Of a DNA stretch of 64,000 nucleotides, positions 1 through 9,701 are shown in pieces (position 1 is the stretch's first letter; every line of letters starts with the position of its first letter). The DNA is from an uncultured Clostridia bacterium (GTDB lineage Bacteria > Bacillota > Clostridia > Christensenellales > Aristaeellaceae). The notes under the pieces are model-generated. The model saw nothing but the letters and a program-made list of their open reading frames with translations, was not told the DNA's origin and made no database searches. The DNA is taken from the NCBI GenBank assembly GCA_947624355.1, contig CANQKI010000004.1, positions 1 to 64,000 of the forward strand. Direction: 5' to 3'. The position numbers and the translations under genes were made by a program.

Positions 1-542
1 ATCAGGAAATTGATGGGCCGGCCTCCGAAGGCTTTGATGATGGTATTGACGATGCCGTTGCTGGGCGAAAGGAAGTTCGTCAGCATGCCGCAGACGATCA
101 CGGTGGAGATAAAGTACGGGATGTAGCTGACGGACTGAACCACGCGCTTGAACGCGCCCTGCTTCAGGTCATGGATCATGAGCGCGAACACGATCGGAAC
201 GGGAAAACCCCAGAGAATGCTGTAAATGCTGATGAGCAGCGTGTTGCGCAAGACGCGCACAAAGTAGGGCGAATTGAAGAAACGCTTGAAGTTGACAAAC
301 AGGTCCTCCTCCCACGGGCTGCCGGTAATGCCCCGCACGGGAGAATAGTGCTTGAAGGCAATGATATTGCCGTACATGGGATAGTACACGAAGATAAGAT
401 AATGGATAACCACGGGCAGGATAATCAGCAGCAGCGCCTTATCCCGCTTTATATCCTTGAGCAGCCGTCTCCCCCACAACCGGATGCGTTCATTCAGCGT
501 GGGCTTGGGAGACGACGGCGCGTTAATCGCCTGTTGCGCCAT
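1..542 (-). CDS. ABC transporter permease, LplB/polysaccharide type (3' end runs off window)
   Basis: Reverse-strand reading from ATG at 542: MAQQAINAPSSPKPTLNERIRLWGRRLLKDIKRDKALLLIILPVVIHYLIFVYYPMYGNIIAF..., typical LplB N-terminus; absent from ORF track because it is truncated at the window edge. Confidence 0.85.
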   Translation of the reverse strand, partial: MAQQAINAPSSPKPTLNERIRLWGRRLLKDIKRDKALLLIILPVVIHYLIFVYYPMYGNIIAFKHYSPVRGITGSPWEEDLFVNFKRFFNSPYFVRVLRNTLLISIYSILWGFPVPIVFALMIHDLKQGAFKRVVQSVSYIPYFISTVIVCGMLTNFLSPSNGIVNTIIKAFGGRPINFL

Positions 543-618
543 GGCAAGCACCTCGTTTCTGAAAATATTGGAAAGGCCTGCCGGAATGGTTTTTTCCGGC
601 AGGCCCGCTGCGAAACCG

Positions 619-2226
619 TCAGCGTTCGGTCGTCAGGCGGTCATACTGCGCCTGCTTGACCGCAAGGATCTGGTCCACGCCCAGCTCCTTGACATGCTTC
701 ACGAAGTTGTCCCACTCGGCTTCAACGTCGTCGCTGCCTACCGTAAAGCGGCCGGTCATCTCCCAGATATAGGTGGACAGGTCGCCGGACAGGCCGGCAA
801 TGGTGGCGCTTTCTTCCTCCGTGGCGGGTGGCAGGGTCAGGCCGGCCACGGCGTAGGGCCGGGTATCGTCGCTGACCTGAACCATCAGATCGCGGAAGTC
901 CTCGTCATAGCTGAAGAGCATGGCTTCTTCGCGCTTTTCGGAACGGACGAAGGGCCCGCCGACCTGGCAGCCGTACTTATCGAGCACCTCGCGGGCGGAA
1001 AGGCCGTCGGGGTTATTGGTGACAAGTTCGGTCAGGGTATAGTTGCCGTCGGCATCCTTGGTATAGGTTTCGCCCTCAATGCCGAAGTTCATCAGTTCGG
1101 TGCCCTCTTCGCTGAGCAGATAATCCAGGAAGGCCACGGCCACATCGGGATGCTTGCATTCGGAGGTGACGACATAGCCGTTCACGCTCATATCGCCCAC
1201 CACTTCCACCTGCTGGGCATAGGGGCCCTTGGGCGGAACGAGCGGGATCAGCTCCGCGCCTTCCACGCCGTTGGCTTCCAACACCTGCTCCAGCATGGGG
1301 ATCCGGGAAGCATAGGCCGTGAACGCGCCGATGGTGTTGCGGGCCACCTTTTCGTACATGGCCGATTCGCTGCCCAGCGTCAGGAATTCGGGATCCAGCA
1401 GCCCTTCCTCATAGAAGTTATGGAGCCAGATGTAGAATTCCTTGGCATGATCGCTGATAAATTCATACTGCATCTGATCGTTTTCATCCGGATACCAGCC
1501 ATCAGACTGGAACAGGTGCAGCCCCCAGGCATTGGCCCAGTAGGTGGTGTACCAGGCATGGCCGCCCGCGGTGAAGGGAATTTCGTCGTAGGGATCGCCG
1601 TTGCCGTTGGCATCCTGATCCCGGAAGGCTTCCAGCACGGTCATCCACTCGTCAATGGTGGTGGGCACGGAGAGGCCCAGACGATCCAGCCAGTCCTTGC
1701 GGATGATGAAAGCATAGGGAGAGAAGTAGGCCGACTCGATCACGGTGTTGATGGAATAGATGTGGCCGTCGGCGGAAGTGAGGGGCCGGATGTTGGGGTA
1801 GTTCTCATAAATGGAAAGGATATTCTCGGCGCCCGCTTCGATGTAGCTCTCCAGAGGCAGGATGGTGTTTTCCTTGCCGAGCTCGGCCAGGTTCAGGCCG
1901 TTGGGCAGCAGCATGATGTCCGGCAGGTTGGTGGCGCCGGCGCGCACGCGCAGCTTCATGACCTCAGCATACTGGGCGGAAGCGGTGACGTCCCAGTTGA
2001 TTTTGACGTTGGTCCGCTTCTGGATTTCCTGCCACACGGGCAGATTGTCCGCCAGGCTGGCGACGCTGCTGTCCGAGGTGGCGATGGTCAGCTCCACCTG
2101 CTCGGGGAGCGGGAAGGTGATCTTCCCGCTGGATTCGGCAAACGCACCGGCGGGAATCATCGTCGCGGCCAGCATGAGGATCATCGCCGCTGCGGCCAGA
2201 CGCCTGGTCAGGTTACGGTTCTTCAT
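619..2226 (-). CDS. Extracellular solute-binding protein (LplA-like, family 1)
   Basis: 535 aa; signal peptide ending AGAFAES; SBP-like body (DANGNGDPYDEIPFTAGG, EDFRDLMVQV); upstream of LplB-type permease. Confidence 0.9.
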   Translation of the reverse strand: MKNRNLTRRLAAAAMILMLAATMIPAGAFAESSGKITFPLPEQVELTIATSDSSVASLADNLPVWQEIQKRTNVKINWDVTASAQYAEVMKLRVRAGATNLPDIMLLPNGLNLAELGKENTILPLESYIEAGAENILSIYENYPNIRPLTSADGHIYSINTVIESAYFSPYAFIIRKDWLDRLGLSVPTTIDEWMTVLEAFRDQDANGNGDPYDEIPFTAGGHAWYTTYWANAWGLHLFQSDGWYPDENDQMQYEFISDHAKEFYIWLHNFYEEGLLDPEFLTLGSESAMYEKVARNTIGAFTAYASRIPMLEQVLEANGVEGAELIPLVPPKGPYAQQVEVVGDMSVNGYVVTSECKHPDVAVAFLDYLLSEEGTELMNFGIEGETYTKDADGNYTLTELVTNNPDGLSAREVLDKYGCQVGGPFVRSEKREEAMLFSYDEDFRDLMVQVSDDTRPYAVAGLTLPPATEEESATIAGLSGDLSTYIWEMTGRFTVGSDDVEAEWDNFVKHVKELGVDQILAVKQAQYDRLTTER

Positions 2227-2512
2227 GAAAGGTTTCCTCCTTTTTGTTTTTCACGGCCCTGTACGCCGGGCCTTTGTTTGGCCTCATTTTATCAATCTAA
2301 ACGGAGAAAAACAACATTTGATTCTTGATTGGCATATATTTCTTGCAAAATCCGGCCATTTACCGCCCAATTTACATAATTTATATCCTCTGAAAAAACT
2401 GTTTGTTGCGTTGGCCGGCCCAATTTCTTACTATTATATATGCATGATTGAAGGACGTTTCCGTCAATCAGTCTGATTGGTTTTACAATATTTGATGAAG
2501 GAGAAATGCGCT

Positions 2513-3268
2513 ATGAATCTGCACATTCATCAGGACGCCGCTTCCCTCGGCAGGGCAGCCGCCGCGCTGACCGCCTCTCTTCTGCGGGACGCCATTGAAA
2601 AGCGGGGCGCCGCACGGCTGGTGCTTTCCACCGGCAGCTCCCAGTTTGAAACCCTCGACGCCCTGGTGCGGGAGGACGTGGACTGGAAGAAGGTAACCAT
2701 GTTCCATCTGGACGAATACGTCGCCCTGCCCGAGAGCCATCCCGCCAGCTTCCGCAAATATCTGAAGGAACGCTTTATCTCCAAGGTACCCCTCCGCCAG
2801 GCGTACCTGGTGGACGGCGACCCCGCGTCCATCCCCGCCCTGACAAAGGCCCTGCGGGAAGCCCCCATTGACGTCGGGCTTATCGGCATCGGCGAAAACG
2901 CTCACATCGCTTTCAACGATCCCCCCGCCGATCTGGACACGAAGGAAGCCTACATCATCGTGAACCTCAACGACCGCTGCAAACGGCAGCAGGTGGGTGA
3001 AGGATGGTTCGCCGGGGTGGAGGACGTGCCGAAACAGGCCGTTTCCATGACCGCGTACCAGATCATGCAGTGCCGCCACATTATTTCCAGCGTTCCCCAC
3101 GGGGTCAAGGCAAAGGCCGTAGCCGACACGCTCCACAGCAGCCGGGTCGACCCCATGATTCCCGCCACGCTGCTCAAGGCCCACCCCGCCTTCGACCTGT
3201 TTGTGGACAGGGATTCCGCCGCGCAGATTGTGCCGGAAAAAATCGTATGGTTCGGGGACTGGGCATAA
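2513..3268 (+). CDS. nagB: Glucosamine-6-phosphate deaminase
   Basis: MNLHIHQDAASLGRAAAALTASLLRDAI...LVLSTGSSQFETLDALV...FHLDEYVALPESHPASFRKYL...IGIGENAHIAFNDPP; SD AAGGAG upstream of ATG 2513. Confidence 0.93.
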   Translation: MNLHIHQDAASLGRAAAALTASLLRDAIEKRGAARLVLSTGSSQFETLDALVREDVDWKKVTMFHLDEYVALPESHPASFRKYLKERFISKVPLRQAYLVDGDPASIPALTKALREAPIDVGLIGIGENAHIAFNDPPADLDTKEAYIIVNLNDRCKRQQVGEGWFAGVEDVPKQAVSMTAYQIMQCRHIISSVPHGVKAKAVADTLHSSRVDPMIPATLLKAHPAFDLFVDRDSAAQIVPEKIVWFGDWA

Positions 3269-3298
3269 CGAACGCGCCCAAATGCCCGAAACGCCCTG

Positions 3299-3335
3299 CT
3301 CCCGGAAGCCGGAAAGACGTCCGGGAGTTTTTCTT
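3299..3335 (+). terminator. Rho-independent terminator after nagB
   Basis: CTCCCGGA (3299-3306) pairs with TCCGGGAG (3320-3327), followed by TTTTTCTTT. Confidence 0.75.
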
Positions 3336-3363
3336 TGCAATTTGGATTATTCTTTGATATAAT
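3335..3363 (+). promoter_or_regulatory. Sigma-A-like promoter for AraC sensor gene
   Basis: TTGCAA (3335-3340), 17 nt spacer, TATAAT (3358-3363). Confidence 0.65.
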
Positions 3364-3417
3364 GATTTTAATATCCCATCCGGGAAATACGCCGTCGTGA
3401 GAGAGAGGGGGGAAAGC

Positions 3418-5664
3418 GTGTCCCGTTGGCTTCATTTGGGCCGTATGCCGAAAATGTTCCGCCGAATGTTCCAGCGCAGTTATCTGGTATACGCCGCCAT
3501 CGTCCTGGTTTTCTCCGTCGGCCTGGCTGTGTGGATGCGTTATAACGCCGAAGAAAAATATGCCGATGCCGCGTCCCGCGCGGCCGCTTCCCTGGCCGAG
3601 ATTACCGACCGCTGGCTGAGCGACAGCCAGAAAATGTCCGTCAGCGCGGGACAGATTGACGAACTGCTGCAGCTGGCTGCCCACGAAACCGCGGAAATGG
3701 ACTTTTCCTCCCTGGACGCGGTGCTGCTTTCTTCGGCCCAGCACGCGCTGGTGGCCGCCTGTGCCGTGGATATGGATATTTCCCATCTGGGCGTTTATTT
3801 CTACGACCGCAAATACGTCGTCACCGATACCGGCACCCTGGGGCTCGACCGGTTTTATCAAAGCCTGTTCGCGGCGCAGGCCGATCCCCAATCCGAGTAT
3901 CTCCAGTCCCTTTCCCCCGGGCGCTTCCTCTTCATCCGCCAGGGTGCCGTGGGCAATATGGCCCCCGCCGCCCCGGTTTTCGTCACGTCCGTGATTGACC
4001 GGAACGGCAAGCAGTTCGGCAATTTATTCATCTTCTGGAACAGCCGTTCCACCGCCGCCGCCCTGGCCGCTGCCGCCGGGGAGGACGTCTATTATTCCGT
4101 TTACGACGCCAGCGGCGAGGCCATGTTCAGCAGCGACAGCCAGTTCCTGCCGCTGGAAACGCGCCTGAAAATGCTGCAGGCGGCGGGCGAAAGGCCCGTT
4201 ACCGTTCCGGTAAGCACCTTCAGCAAATGGAGCGTGGTGACCGGCGTTCCCGTTTCCAATCTGTACCGGCAGCTGTGGCACGGTTTTTTCGTGGTTCTGG
4301 CCGTACTGGGCGCGCTGCTGCTGGCGGGCATTCCGCTGACGCTCTTCCTCTGCGCAAAAAACTATGCGCCCATTCAGGCGCTGGCCTATTGTATCTCTCC
4401 CCATCAGGACGACGCAACCTCCCAGGAAATCGAGTATGAGGCGCTGCTCGCCGCCGTCACAGGCATCATTGCCGGCAAAAAGAACTTCGAGGAACAGTTC
4501 CTGATCTATCGGCCCCTTCTGATCAACAGCCTGCTGATGGAGCTTCTGAACGGTGCGCAGAATAAAGAAGAAACGCTCAGCGCCCTGCGGACGCTGGACG
4601 TTTCGATTCCCTTTCCCTATCTGCAATGCGTTTCCGTACTGGGCGTCAATCTCAGCCAGACGGCCATGTTGGCGCTGGCCCAGGAGCTTCGCGTTCCCGA
4701 ACGCTGTGCCTGTTACGCCGCCACTTACAGCAGCCGTTCCTGCATTTTCCTTTTGAATGCGGACAGCGAAGAAACCTGCCGGGAAGCCGCCGCCATGCTG
4801 GAATCGCGCCTGGATGACGCCGCTGCCGTGCGGGAATGGGGCGCCAGCGAAATCATGGATTCCCCGGATTTCCTCGAACAGGCAAACCTTCACGCCCGGA
4901 AAATTCTGGATTACGCAGTGCCCGGCCAGGGCCCCAAGGGCTGCGACTGGCCGGCGCTGGAAGACAGCGGCGTGATGCAGCGTTCCCGGCCGGACAGCCT
5001 GCGAAACCTGTTCCCCACCTTCGCGGTGGGCAGGGCGGCGGAGGCCCGGGAAACGATCCTGGATTATTTCGACCGTATCATTGTGAACGGCTTTGCGGCC
5101 AAGGCGCATCTGCAATTCATGCAGGAATCCATGGGCTTCTGCCTGGACAGGCTGCACGGTGAATACGGCGTCTGCTGTGACGATGGGCCGCTGCGCCGCT
5201 GGTCGCCGGACGACCGGGACGCCGCGCAGGCCCTGAAGGACATCGTGCTGGACGTCTGCCGGACGCTTCAGGATGCCGTGGAGGCATTGCAAAGCCGGCG
5301 TCAGGAGCAGGAAGAACTTGCGCTGCTGGCCTTCCTGGACGAGCATCTTTTCGATGTGGATCTTTCCCTGACCCTGCTTTCCAACCGCTTCGCCCTTTCC
5401 GAAAGCGTGGTCAGCCGGAGAATCAAGGGGCTGACGGGACAGAATTTCCTGGATTACGTCAATCAGAAGCGCATCGAACAGGCTGCCATGCTGCTGCGGC
5501 AGACGGAAACATCGGTAAACGACCTGGCCGCCGCCGTAGGTTACGCCAGCGACATCACCTTCCGCCGCCTGTTCAAAAAATACATGGGTGTCACCCCCAG
5601 CGAATACCGCTCCGCCGCTCTGGCAGCCGCCGGACAGGGCGAAAAGAATTCATCCGACGGATAA
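3418..5664 (+). CDS. Membrane-bound AraC-family transcriptional regulator with extracytoplasmic sensor region
   Basis: N-terminal TM (SYLVYAAIVLVFSVGLAVWM), long extracellular region, second TM (GFFVVLAVLGALLLAGIPLTLFL), C-terminal AraC HTH (DLAAAVGYASDITFRRLFKKYMGVTPSEYR). GTG 3418 has SD GAGAGGGGGGAAAG; ORF track starts at 3397. Confidence 0.85.
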   Translation: MSRWLHLGRMPKMFRRMFQRSYLVYAAIVLVFSVGLAVWMRYNAEEKYADAASRAAASLAEITDRWLSDSQKMSVSAGQIDELLQLAAHETAEMDFSSLDAVLLSSAQHALVAACAVDMDISHLGVYFYDRKYVVTDTGTLGLDRFYQSLFAAQADPQSEYLQSLSPGRFLFIRQGAVGNMAPAAPVFVTSVIDRNGKQFGNLFIFWNSRSTAAALAAAAGEDVYYSVYDASGEAMFSSDSQFLPLETRLKMLQAAGERPVTVPVSTFSKWSVVTGVPVSNLYRQLWHGFFVVLAVLGALLLAGIPLTLFLCAKNYAPIQALAYCISPHQDDATSQEIEYEALLAAVTGIIAGKKNFEEQFLIYRPLLINSLLMELLNGAQNKEETLSALRTLDVSIPFPYLQCVSVLGVNLSQTAMLALAQELRVPERCACYAATYSSRSCIFLLNADSEETCREAAAMLESRLDDAAAVREWGASEIMDSPDFLEQANLHARKILDYAVPGQGPKGCDWPALEDSGVMQRSRPDSLRNLFPTFAVGRAAEARETILDYFDRIIVNGFAAKAHLQFMQESMGFCLDRLHGEYGVCCDDGPLRRWSPDDRDAAQALKDIVLDVCRTLQDAVEALQSRRQEQEELALLAFLDEHLFDVDLSLTLLSNRFALSESVVSRRIKGLTGQNFLDYVNQKRIEQAAMLLRQTETSVNDLAAAVGYASDITFRRLFKKYMGVTPSEYRSAALAAAGQGEKNSSDG

Positions 5665-5672
5665 AGATACAG

Positions 5673-5710
5673 GCGCGGCGCCGAAAAACGGCGCCGCGCT
5701 CTGTCGTTTT
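5673..5710 (+). terminator. Strong hairpin between convergent genes
   Basis: GCGCGGCGCCG (5673-5683), AAAAA loop, CGGCGCCGCGC (5689-5699), then TCTGTCGTTTT. Confidence 0.65.
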
Positions 5711-5754
5711 GCTGCAAAGGAGGCAATTCCCCTCCGTGCGTTTTTATTGTCTCT

Positions 5755-6837
5755 TTATTCTTTCCGGGCCAGGAGGGATTCCGCCCAGGCCATCATAAAG
5801 GGCCCCACGCCCTTGCTGTCGTCGCTGACCCGGGGCTCGCTCAGATAATACGCCACCGATCCGTCCCGCTTTTCCCCGGGACCAAGGCCGGCCACCCAGC
5901 AGATATCGGTCAGTTCGGTTTTCCCCGCCGCGTTTTTCTTCAGCTTGTTTTCTGTCAGGGAATCGAAAATGCGCAGACCGATGGGCAGGTATTTCGCCTT
6001 GTCCAGCACGCCGATCCTTACGCCCTTGAGCAGCGCGTAAGCAGCCATGGCAGAACCCGAGGTTTCGGTATAATTGCCCGGCGTTTCCCCATGATCGATG
6101 ACCTGATAGAAAAGGCCCGTCTCCGCGTCCTGGTAGCGAAGCAGCCCATCCATACTTTCACGGAAAATGCCGGCCAGGGTATGCCGGGCGTCATCGTGGA
6201 GGGCGATGCAGTCCACCAGCGCCATCAGATACCAGCCGGTGGACCGCAGCCAGAAATTCGGGGACAGGCCCGTTTTCGGATCGCACCAGGGCTGCTTTTT
6301 TGCCTCGTCCCAGGCGTGATAATTGAGCCCCTTTTCTTCATTATACAGATGTTCGCGCACGACGGAAAACTGGCCGATAATATCCTGCACCCGTTTCATC
6401 CCGTCGAATTTCACTTCATATTCCATATAAAACGGCTGCGCCATATACAGCCCGTCCAGCCAGACCTGGCAGGGGTAGTTTTCCTTGTGCCAGAAATTGC
6501 CGCACACACAGCGGGGATGCTGATCAAGCCGCTGCATATGATATTCGATCGCCTTGCGGTAACGGCCGTCCCCCGTTTCCTCCAGACCGAAGAACAGAGC
6601 CTTGCCGCTGTTGATGCTGTCAATATTGAATTTCCGGCTTTCGTAATTGGGAATATCTCCTTCCGGCGTTACGTACGTTTCCAGATAGCGAAGCACAAAA
6701 TCGCGATAGGTTCTGTCCCCGAGTGCGCGGTACACGTCGATGCAGCCCTTCAGGACGCAGCCGTCCTCGTAATTCCAGTAGCTTTTATAAGGCGTATAGG
6801 CTTCAAGGTATGTTTTGGTGTAGGCAGTGATATCCAC
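5755..6837 (-). CDS. GH105-like unsaturated glucuronyl/rhamnogalacturonyl hydrolase (YteR type)
   Basis: Motifs CGNFWHKENYPCQVWLDGLYMAQPFYMEYE, LSPNFWLRSTGWYLMALVD, TETSGSAMAAYALLKGV. Likely GTG start at 6837 (VDITAYTKTYLEAY) preceded by AAAGGAG. Confidence 0.88.
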   Translation of the reverse strand: MDITAYTKTYLEAYTPYKSYWNYEDGCVLKGCIDVYRALGDRTYRDFVLRYLETYVTPEGDIPNYESRKFNIDSINSGKALFFGLEETGDGRYRKAIEYHMQRLDQHPRCVCGNFWHKENYPCQVWLDGLYMAQPFYMEYEVKFDGMKRVQDIIGQFSVVREHLYNEEKGLNYHAWDEAKKQPWCDPKTGLSPNFWLRSTGWYLMALVDCIALHDDARHTLAGIFRESMDGLLRYQDAETGLFYQVIDHGETPGNYTETSGSAMAAYALLKGVRIGVLDKAKYLPIGLRIFDSLTENKLKKNAAGKTELTDICWVAGLGPGEKRDGSVAYYLSEPRVSDDSKGVGPFMMAWAESLLARKE

Positions 6838-6983
6838 AATTCCTCGCTCCTTTCCCATTTGCGGCAGATTTCTTTCCGTAAAACACAATCCGTTGTTTTC
6901 ATTATCGCACAGGGGGTTTTTTCTGTCAAGCGAAAGCATTGCAAAGCACATTTCACAAATTATTTCTTTTTATAAAAAAGTAC

Positions 6984-7013
6984 TTGCATTTTCCGGTCAA
7001 TATGTAGTATAAT
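6984..7013 (+). promoter_or_regulatory. Sigma-A-like promoter for SBP gene
   Basis: TTGCAT (6984-6989), 18 nt spacer, TATAAT (7008-7013). Confidence 0.65.
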
Positions 7014-7076
7014 TTAAACAAACTCGCGACGCAAATTTCTGTGTCGTGGTATTTTAAAAGAAGGAAGGGTTTTCAA

Positions 7077-8600
7077 ATGAAAAAGTTCCTTGCCCTGGTG
7101 CTGGTTCTCGCGCTGGCACTGTCCATGACGGCCATTCCGGCCTTCGCGGAAGATGTAGAGATTCCCGATAAAATCTCCATCTTCATCGACGGCACGGTGG
7201 TGACTGCCGAAAACGGCCAGGCCGATTTCGAAAAGCGCTGGGAAGAGCTGGCCGAGCAGCGGTTTGGCAAGCATGTCGATCTGGTCATCACCCAGCCCGA
7301 CCATGCCGCCTACTTCGATAACCTGCAGCAGGCCTTTGCCGATCCCGAGACCTGGCCCGATGTGTGCATCATGCCCACCACCTACTATTCCGCTTATGCC
7401 GCCGAAGGCGCGCTGTGGGATATGACGGATGCGTGGGAAGCCTCCGAAACCAAGAATTCCGGCCGTTTCCATGGCGATAACACCATCGAAATGCTCAAGA
7501 TCGACGGCCGCCTCTATGGCTTCTCTCCCGCCATCGGCAACGGCTCCGTCACCTACATCAAGAAGGCCTGGCTGGACGCCGTGGGCATCGAAAAGGTTCC
7601 CACCAATTGGGCGGAATACACCGCGATGCTGGATGCTTTCGTCAACAATGACCCGGACGGCGATGGCCAGAACGACACCTACGGCCTGTCCGCCGCTGGC
7701 TTCATCGGCCCCGAGGCCCCCTATGTCAACTACCTGCCCGAATTCTACTGGGACGCCTATCCTTCCTTCTATAAGGATGATGAGGGCGTGTGGCACGACG
7801 GCTTCACCGAAGAAGCCATGAAGGGCGCCCTGGAGCGGCTGCATGAGGGCTACGAGAAGAAGTGGCTCGATCCCACCACTCTGACCAACGGCACCTCCGA
7901 CGTGCGCAACAAGTTCTACGATGACACCCTGGGCGTGTTCACCTATTGGGCCGCCAAGTGGGCCACCAACCTGAAGACCAATCTGGAGTCCAACGGCCAT
8001 GACGGCGAGCTCATCCCCATTCCCCCGCTGGCCGAAGCGGAGCCCTACTTCGACCGTATGCCTCCCGCCTGGTGCATCACCGAAGCTGCGGATAATCCCG
8101 AAGGCATCTTCAAGGTCTTCATCGACACCATGCTGGACGGCGGCGACTTCCAGCTGCTCTGGACCTACGGCGCGCAGGGCTGGCATTGGGATACCAAGGC
8201 CGAGACCGTGCTGGGCGTGACCTATGAAGAAGGCCAGTTCCATATGCTGGAGAACCCCAACAGCCCCGGCACCCTCTATCCCGCCAACCACATCGACCCC
8301 GTTCTGAGCCTGGCCGATTTCGCCGATCCTTCCTATGACCATCGTGCCGACGTCGTGCAGCCCGAATCCATTGCCTCCGAAGAGCTGTTCCAGCAGTACA
8401 GCCGTGCGGCGCAGCTGGTTCCCACCACGGAAGCCATGTCCAACTACAACGCTGACCTGACCACCCTCAAGAACACCCTGATTGCCAACGTGACCATGGG
8501 CGAACTGACCTATGAGCAGGCCATGGAAAAGTTTGAGAAAGACGGCGGCGCGGACTGGTCCAAGCAGATCGTGGACAGCCTGAACGCCCTGGCTAAGTAA
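7077..8600 (+). CDS. Extracellular solute-binding protein (family 1)
   Basis: MKKFLALVLVLALALSMTAIPAFAEDVEIPDK signal peptide; SBP body; followed by two permeases. Confidence 0.9.
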   Translation: MKKFLALVLVLALALSMTAIPAFAEDVEIPDKISIFIDGTVVTAENGQADFEKRWEELAEQRFGKHVDLVITQPDHAAYFDNLQQAFADPETWPDVCIMPTTYYSAYAAEGALWDMTDAWEASETKNSGRFHGDNTIEMLKIDGRLYGFSPAIGNGSVTYIKKAWLDAVGIEKVPTNWAEYTAMLDAFVNNDPDGDGQNDTYGLSAAGFIGPEAPYVNYLPEFYWDAYPSFYKDDEGVWHDGFTEEAMKGALERLHEGYEKKWLDPTTLTNGTSDVRNKFYDDTLGVFTYWAAKWATNLKTNLESNGHDGELIPIPPLAEAEPYFDRMPPAWCITEAADNPEGIFKVFIDTMLDGGDFQLLWTYGAQGWHWDTKAETVLGVTYEEGQFHMLENPNSPGTLYPANHIDPVLSLADFADPSYDHRADVVQPESIASEELFQQYSRAAQLVPTTEAMSNYNADLTTLKNTLIANVTMGELTYEQAMEKFEKDGGADWSKQIVDSLNALAK

Positions 8601-8665
8601 GCCGGCGGGGGCATATGCCTCCCGGCGCGTTACCTGCGCCGACAAAAAATCATCTGGAGAAAAGC

Positions 8666-8697
8666 GGGCAGGAGCGGTGGCAGCATCGCTCCTGCCC
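8666..8697 (+). promoter_or_regulatory. Intergenic stem-loop between SBP and permease genes
   Basis: GGGCAGGAGCG (8666-8676) / CGCTCCTGCCC (8687-8697), perfect 11 bp; no obvious U-run. Confidence 0.55.
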
Positions 8698-8738
8698 CAG
8701 GGTTAATTTAGAGAAATCAAATTAAAGGAGGTCGGCGC

Positions 8739-9683
8739 ATGACCGGTACTGTTCCAGCGGTTCCCAAGAAGAACCGCCGTGTGCTCCAGCGCATGAAGAA
8801 ATACTGGGGCTTCTACCTCATGTTCATTCCTGTGCTGGCATTCGTCATCGTTTTCCATTATATGCCGATGTTCGGCATCCGGTATGCCTTCACCCAGTAT
8901 AAGCTGATCAAGGCCCCTGTCTTTGTCGGCCTGGATCAATTCAGGAAGCTGTTCGGCATGAACAACTTTTGGAACGCTTTCCGCAACACCATTGAGCTGA
9001 GCGTGACAAAGCTCCTGCTGACCACCTTCCTTTCGGTTGTCATTTCTCTGCTGCTGAACGAAATGATTTCCACCAAGGGCAAGAAGCTGGCGCAGACCAT
9101 CATTTACGTGCCGCACTTCCTGTCCTGGGTGGTTACCGCATCGGTTTTCCAATTGATTCTTTCGCCCACCAACATCGGCCTGGTCAATTCAATCCTGATC
9201 AATCTGGGCATCGTCGATCAGGGCATTTATTTCCTGGGCAAGAGCGAATGGTGGCGTTTCTCATATTACCTGATCAACGTCTGGCATGATACCGGCTGGG
9301 GCACCATCATCTTTATGGCGACGCTGACCGGCATCGATCCCGGTATTTACGAGGCCGGCTCCATCGACGGCGCGGGCCGCTGGCAGAAGATGTGGTACAT
9401 CACCCTGCCCGCCCTGGCCAATACCATCATCACGGTGCTCATCCTGAACCTGGCCAAAATCATGAACCTGTTCGAGAGCGTATTCGTTCTTCAGAACGAC
9501 GCCGTGATGGAGACCTCCCAGGTGCTGCAAACCTATGTGTACTACCAGACCTTCAACAGCGGCGCAATCCCCGATTACGGCTTTACCACGGCCATCGGCC
9601 TGTTCCGTTCCATCGTGGGCATGACGCTGATGCTGATCTGCAACTTTGCCAGCCATAAAGTCCGCGGCCGCGGCATCATGTGA
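8739..9683 (+). CDS. ABC transporter permease, LplB type
   Basis: KKYWGFYLMFIPVLAFVIVFHYMPMFGIRYAFTQYK...EAGSIDGAGRWQKMWYITLPALANTI (EAA loop). Confidence 0.92.
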   Translation: MTGTVPAVPKKNRRVLQRMKKYWGFYLMFIPVLAFVIVFHYMPMFGIRYAFTQYKLIKAPVFVGLDQFRKLFGMNNFWNAFRNTIELSVTKLLLTTFLSVVISLLLNEMISTKGKKLAQTIIYVPHFLSWVVTASVFQLILSPTNIGLVNSILINLGIVDQGIYFLGKSEWWRFSYYLINVWHDTGWGTIIFMATLTGIDPGIYEAGSIDGAGRWQKMWYITLPALANTIITVLILNLAKIMNLFESVFVLQNDAVMETSQVLQTYVYYQTFNSGAIPDYGFTTAIGLFRSIVGMTLMLICNFASHKVRGRGIM

Positions 9684-9701
9684 GGAAGGGAGGAACGGAA
9701 G

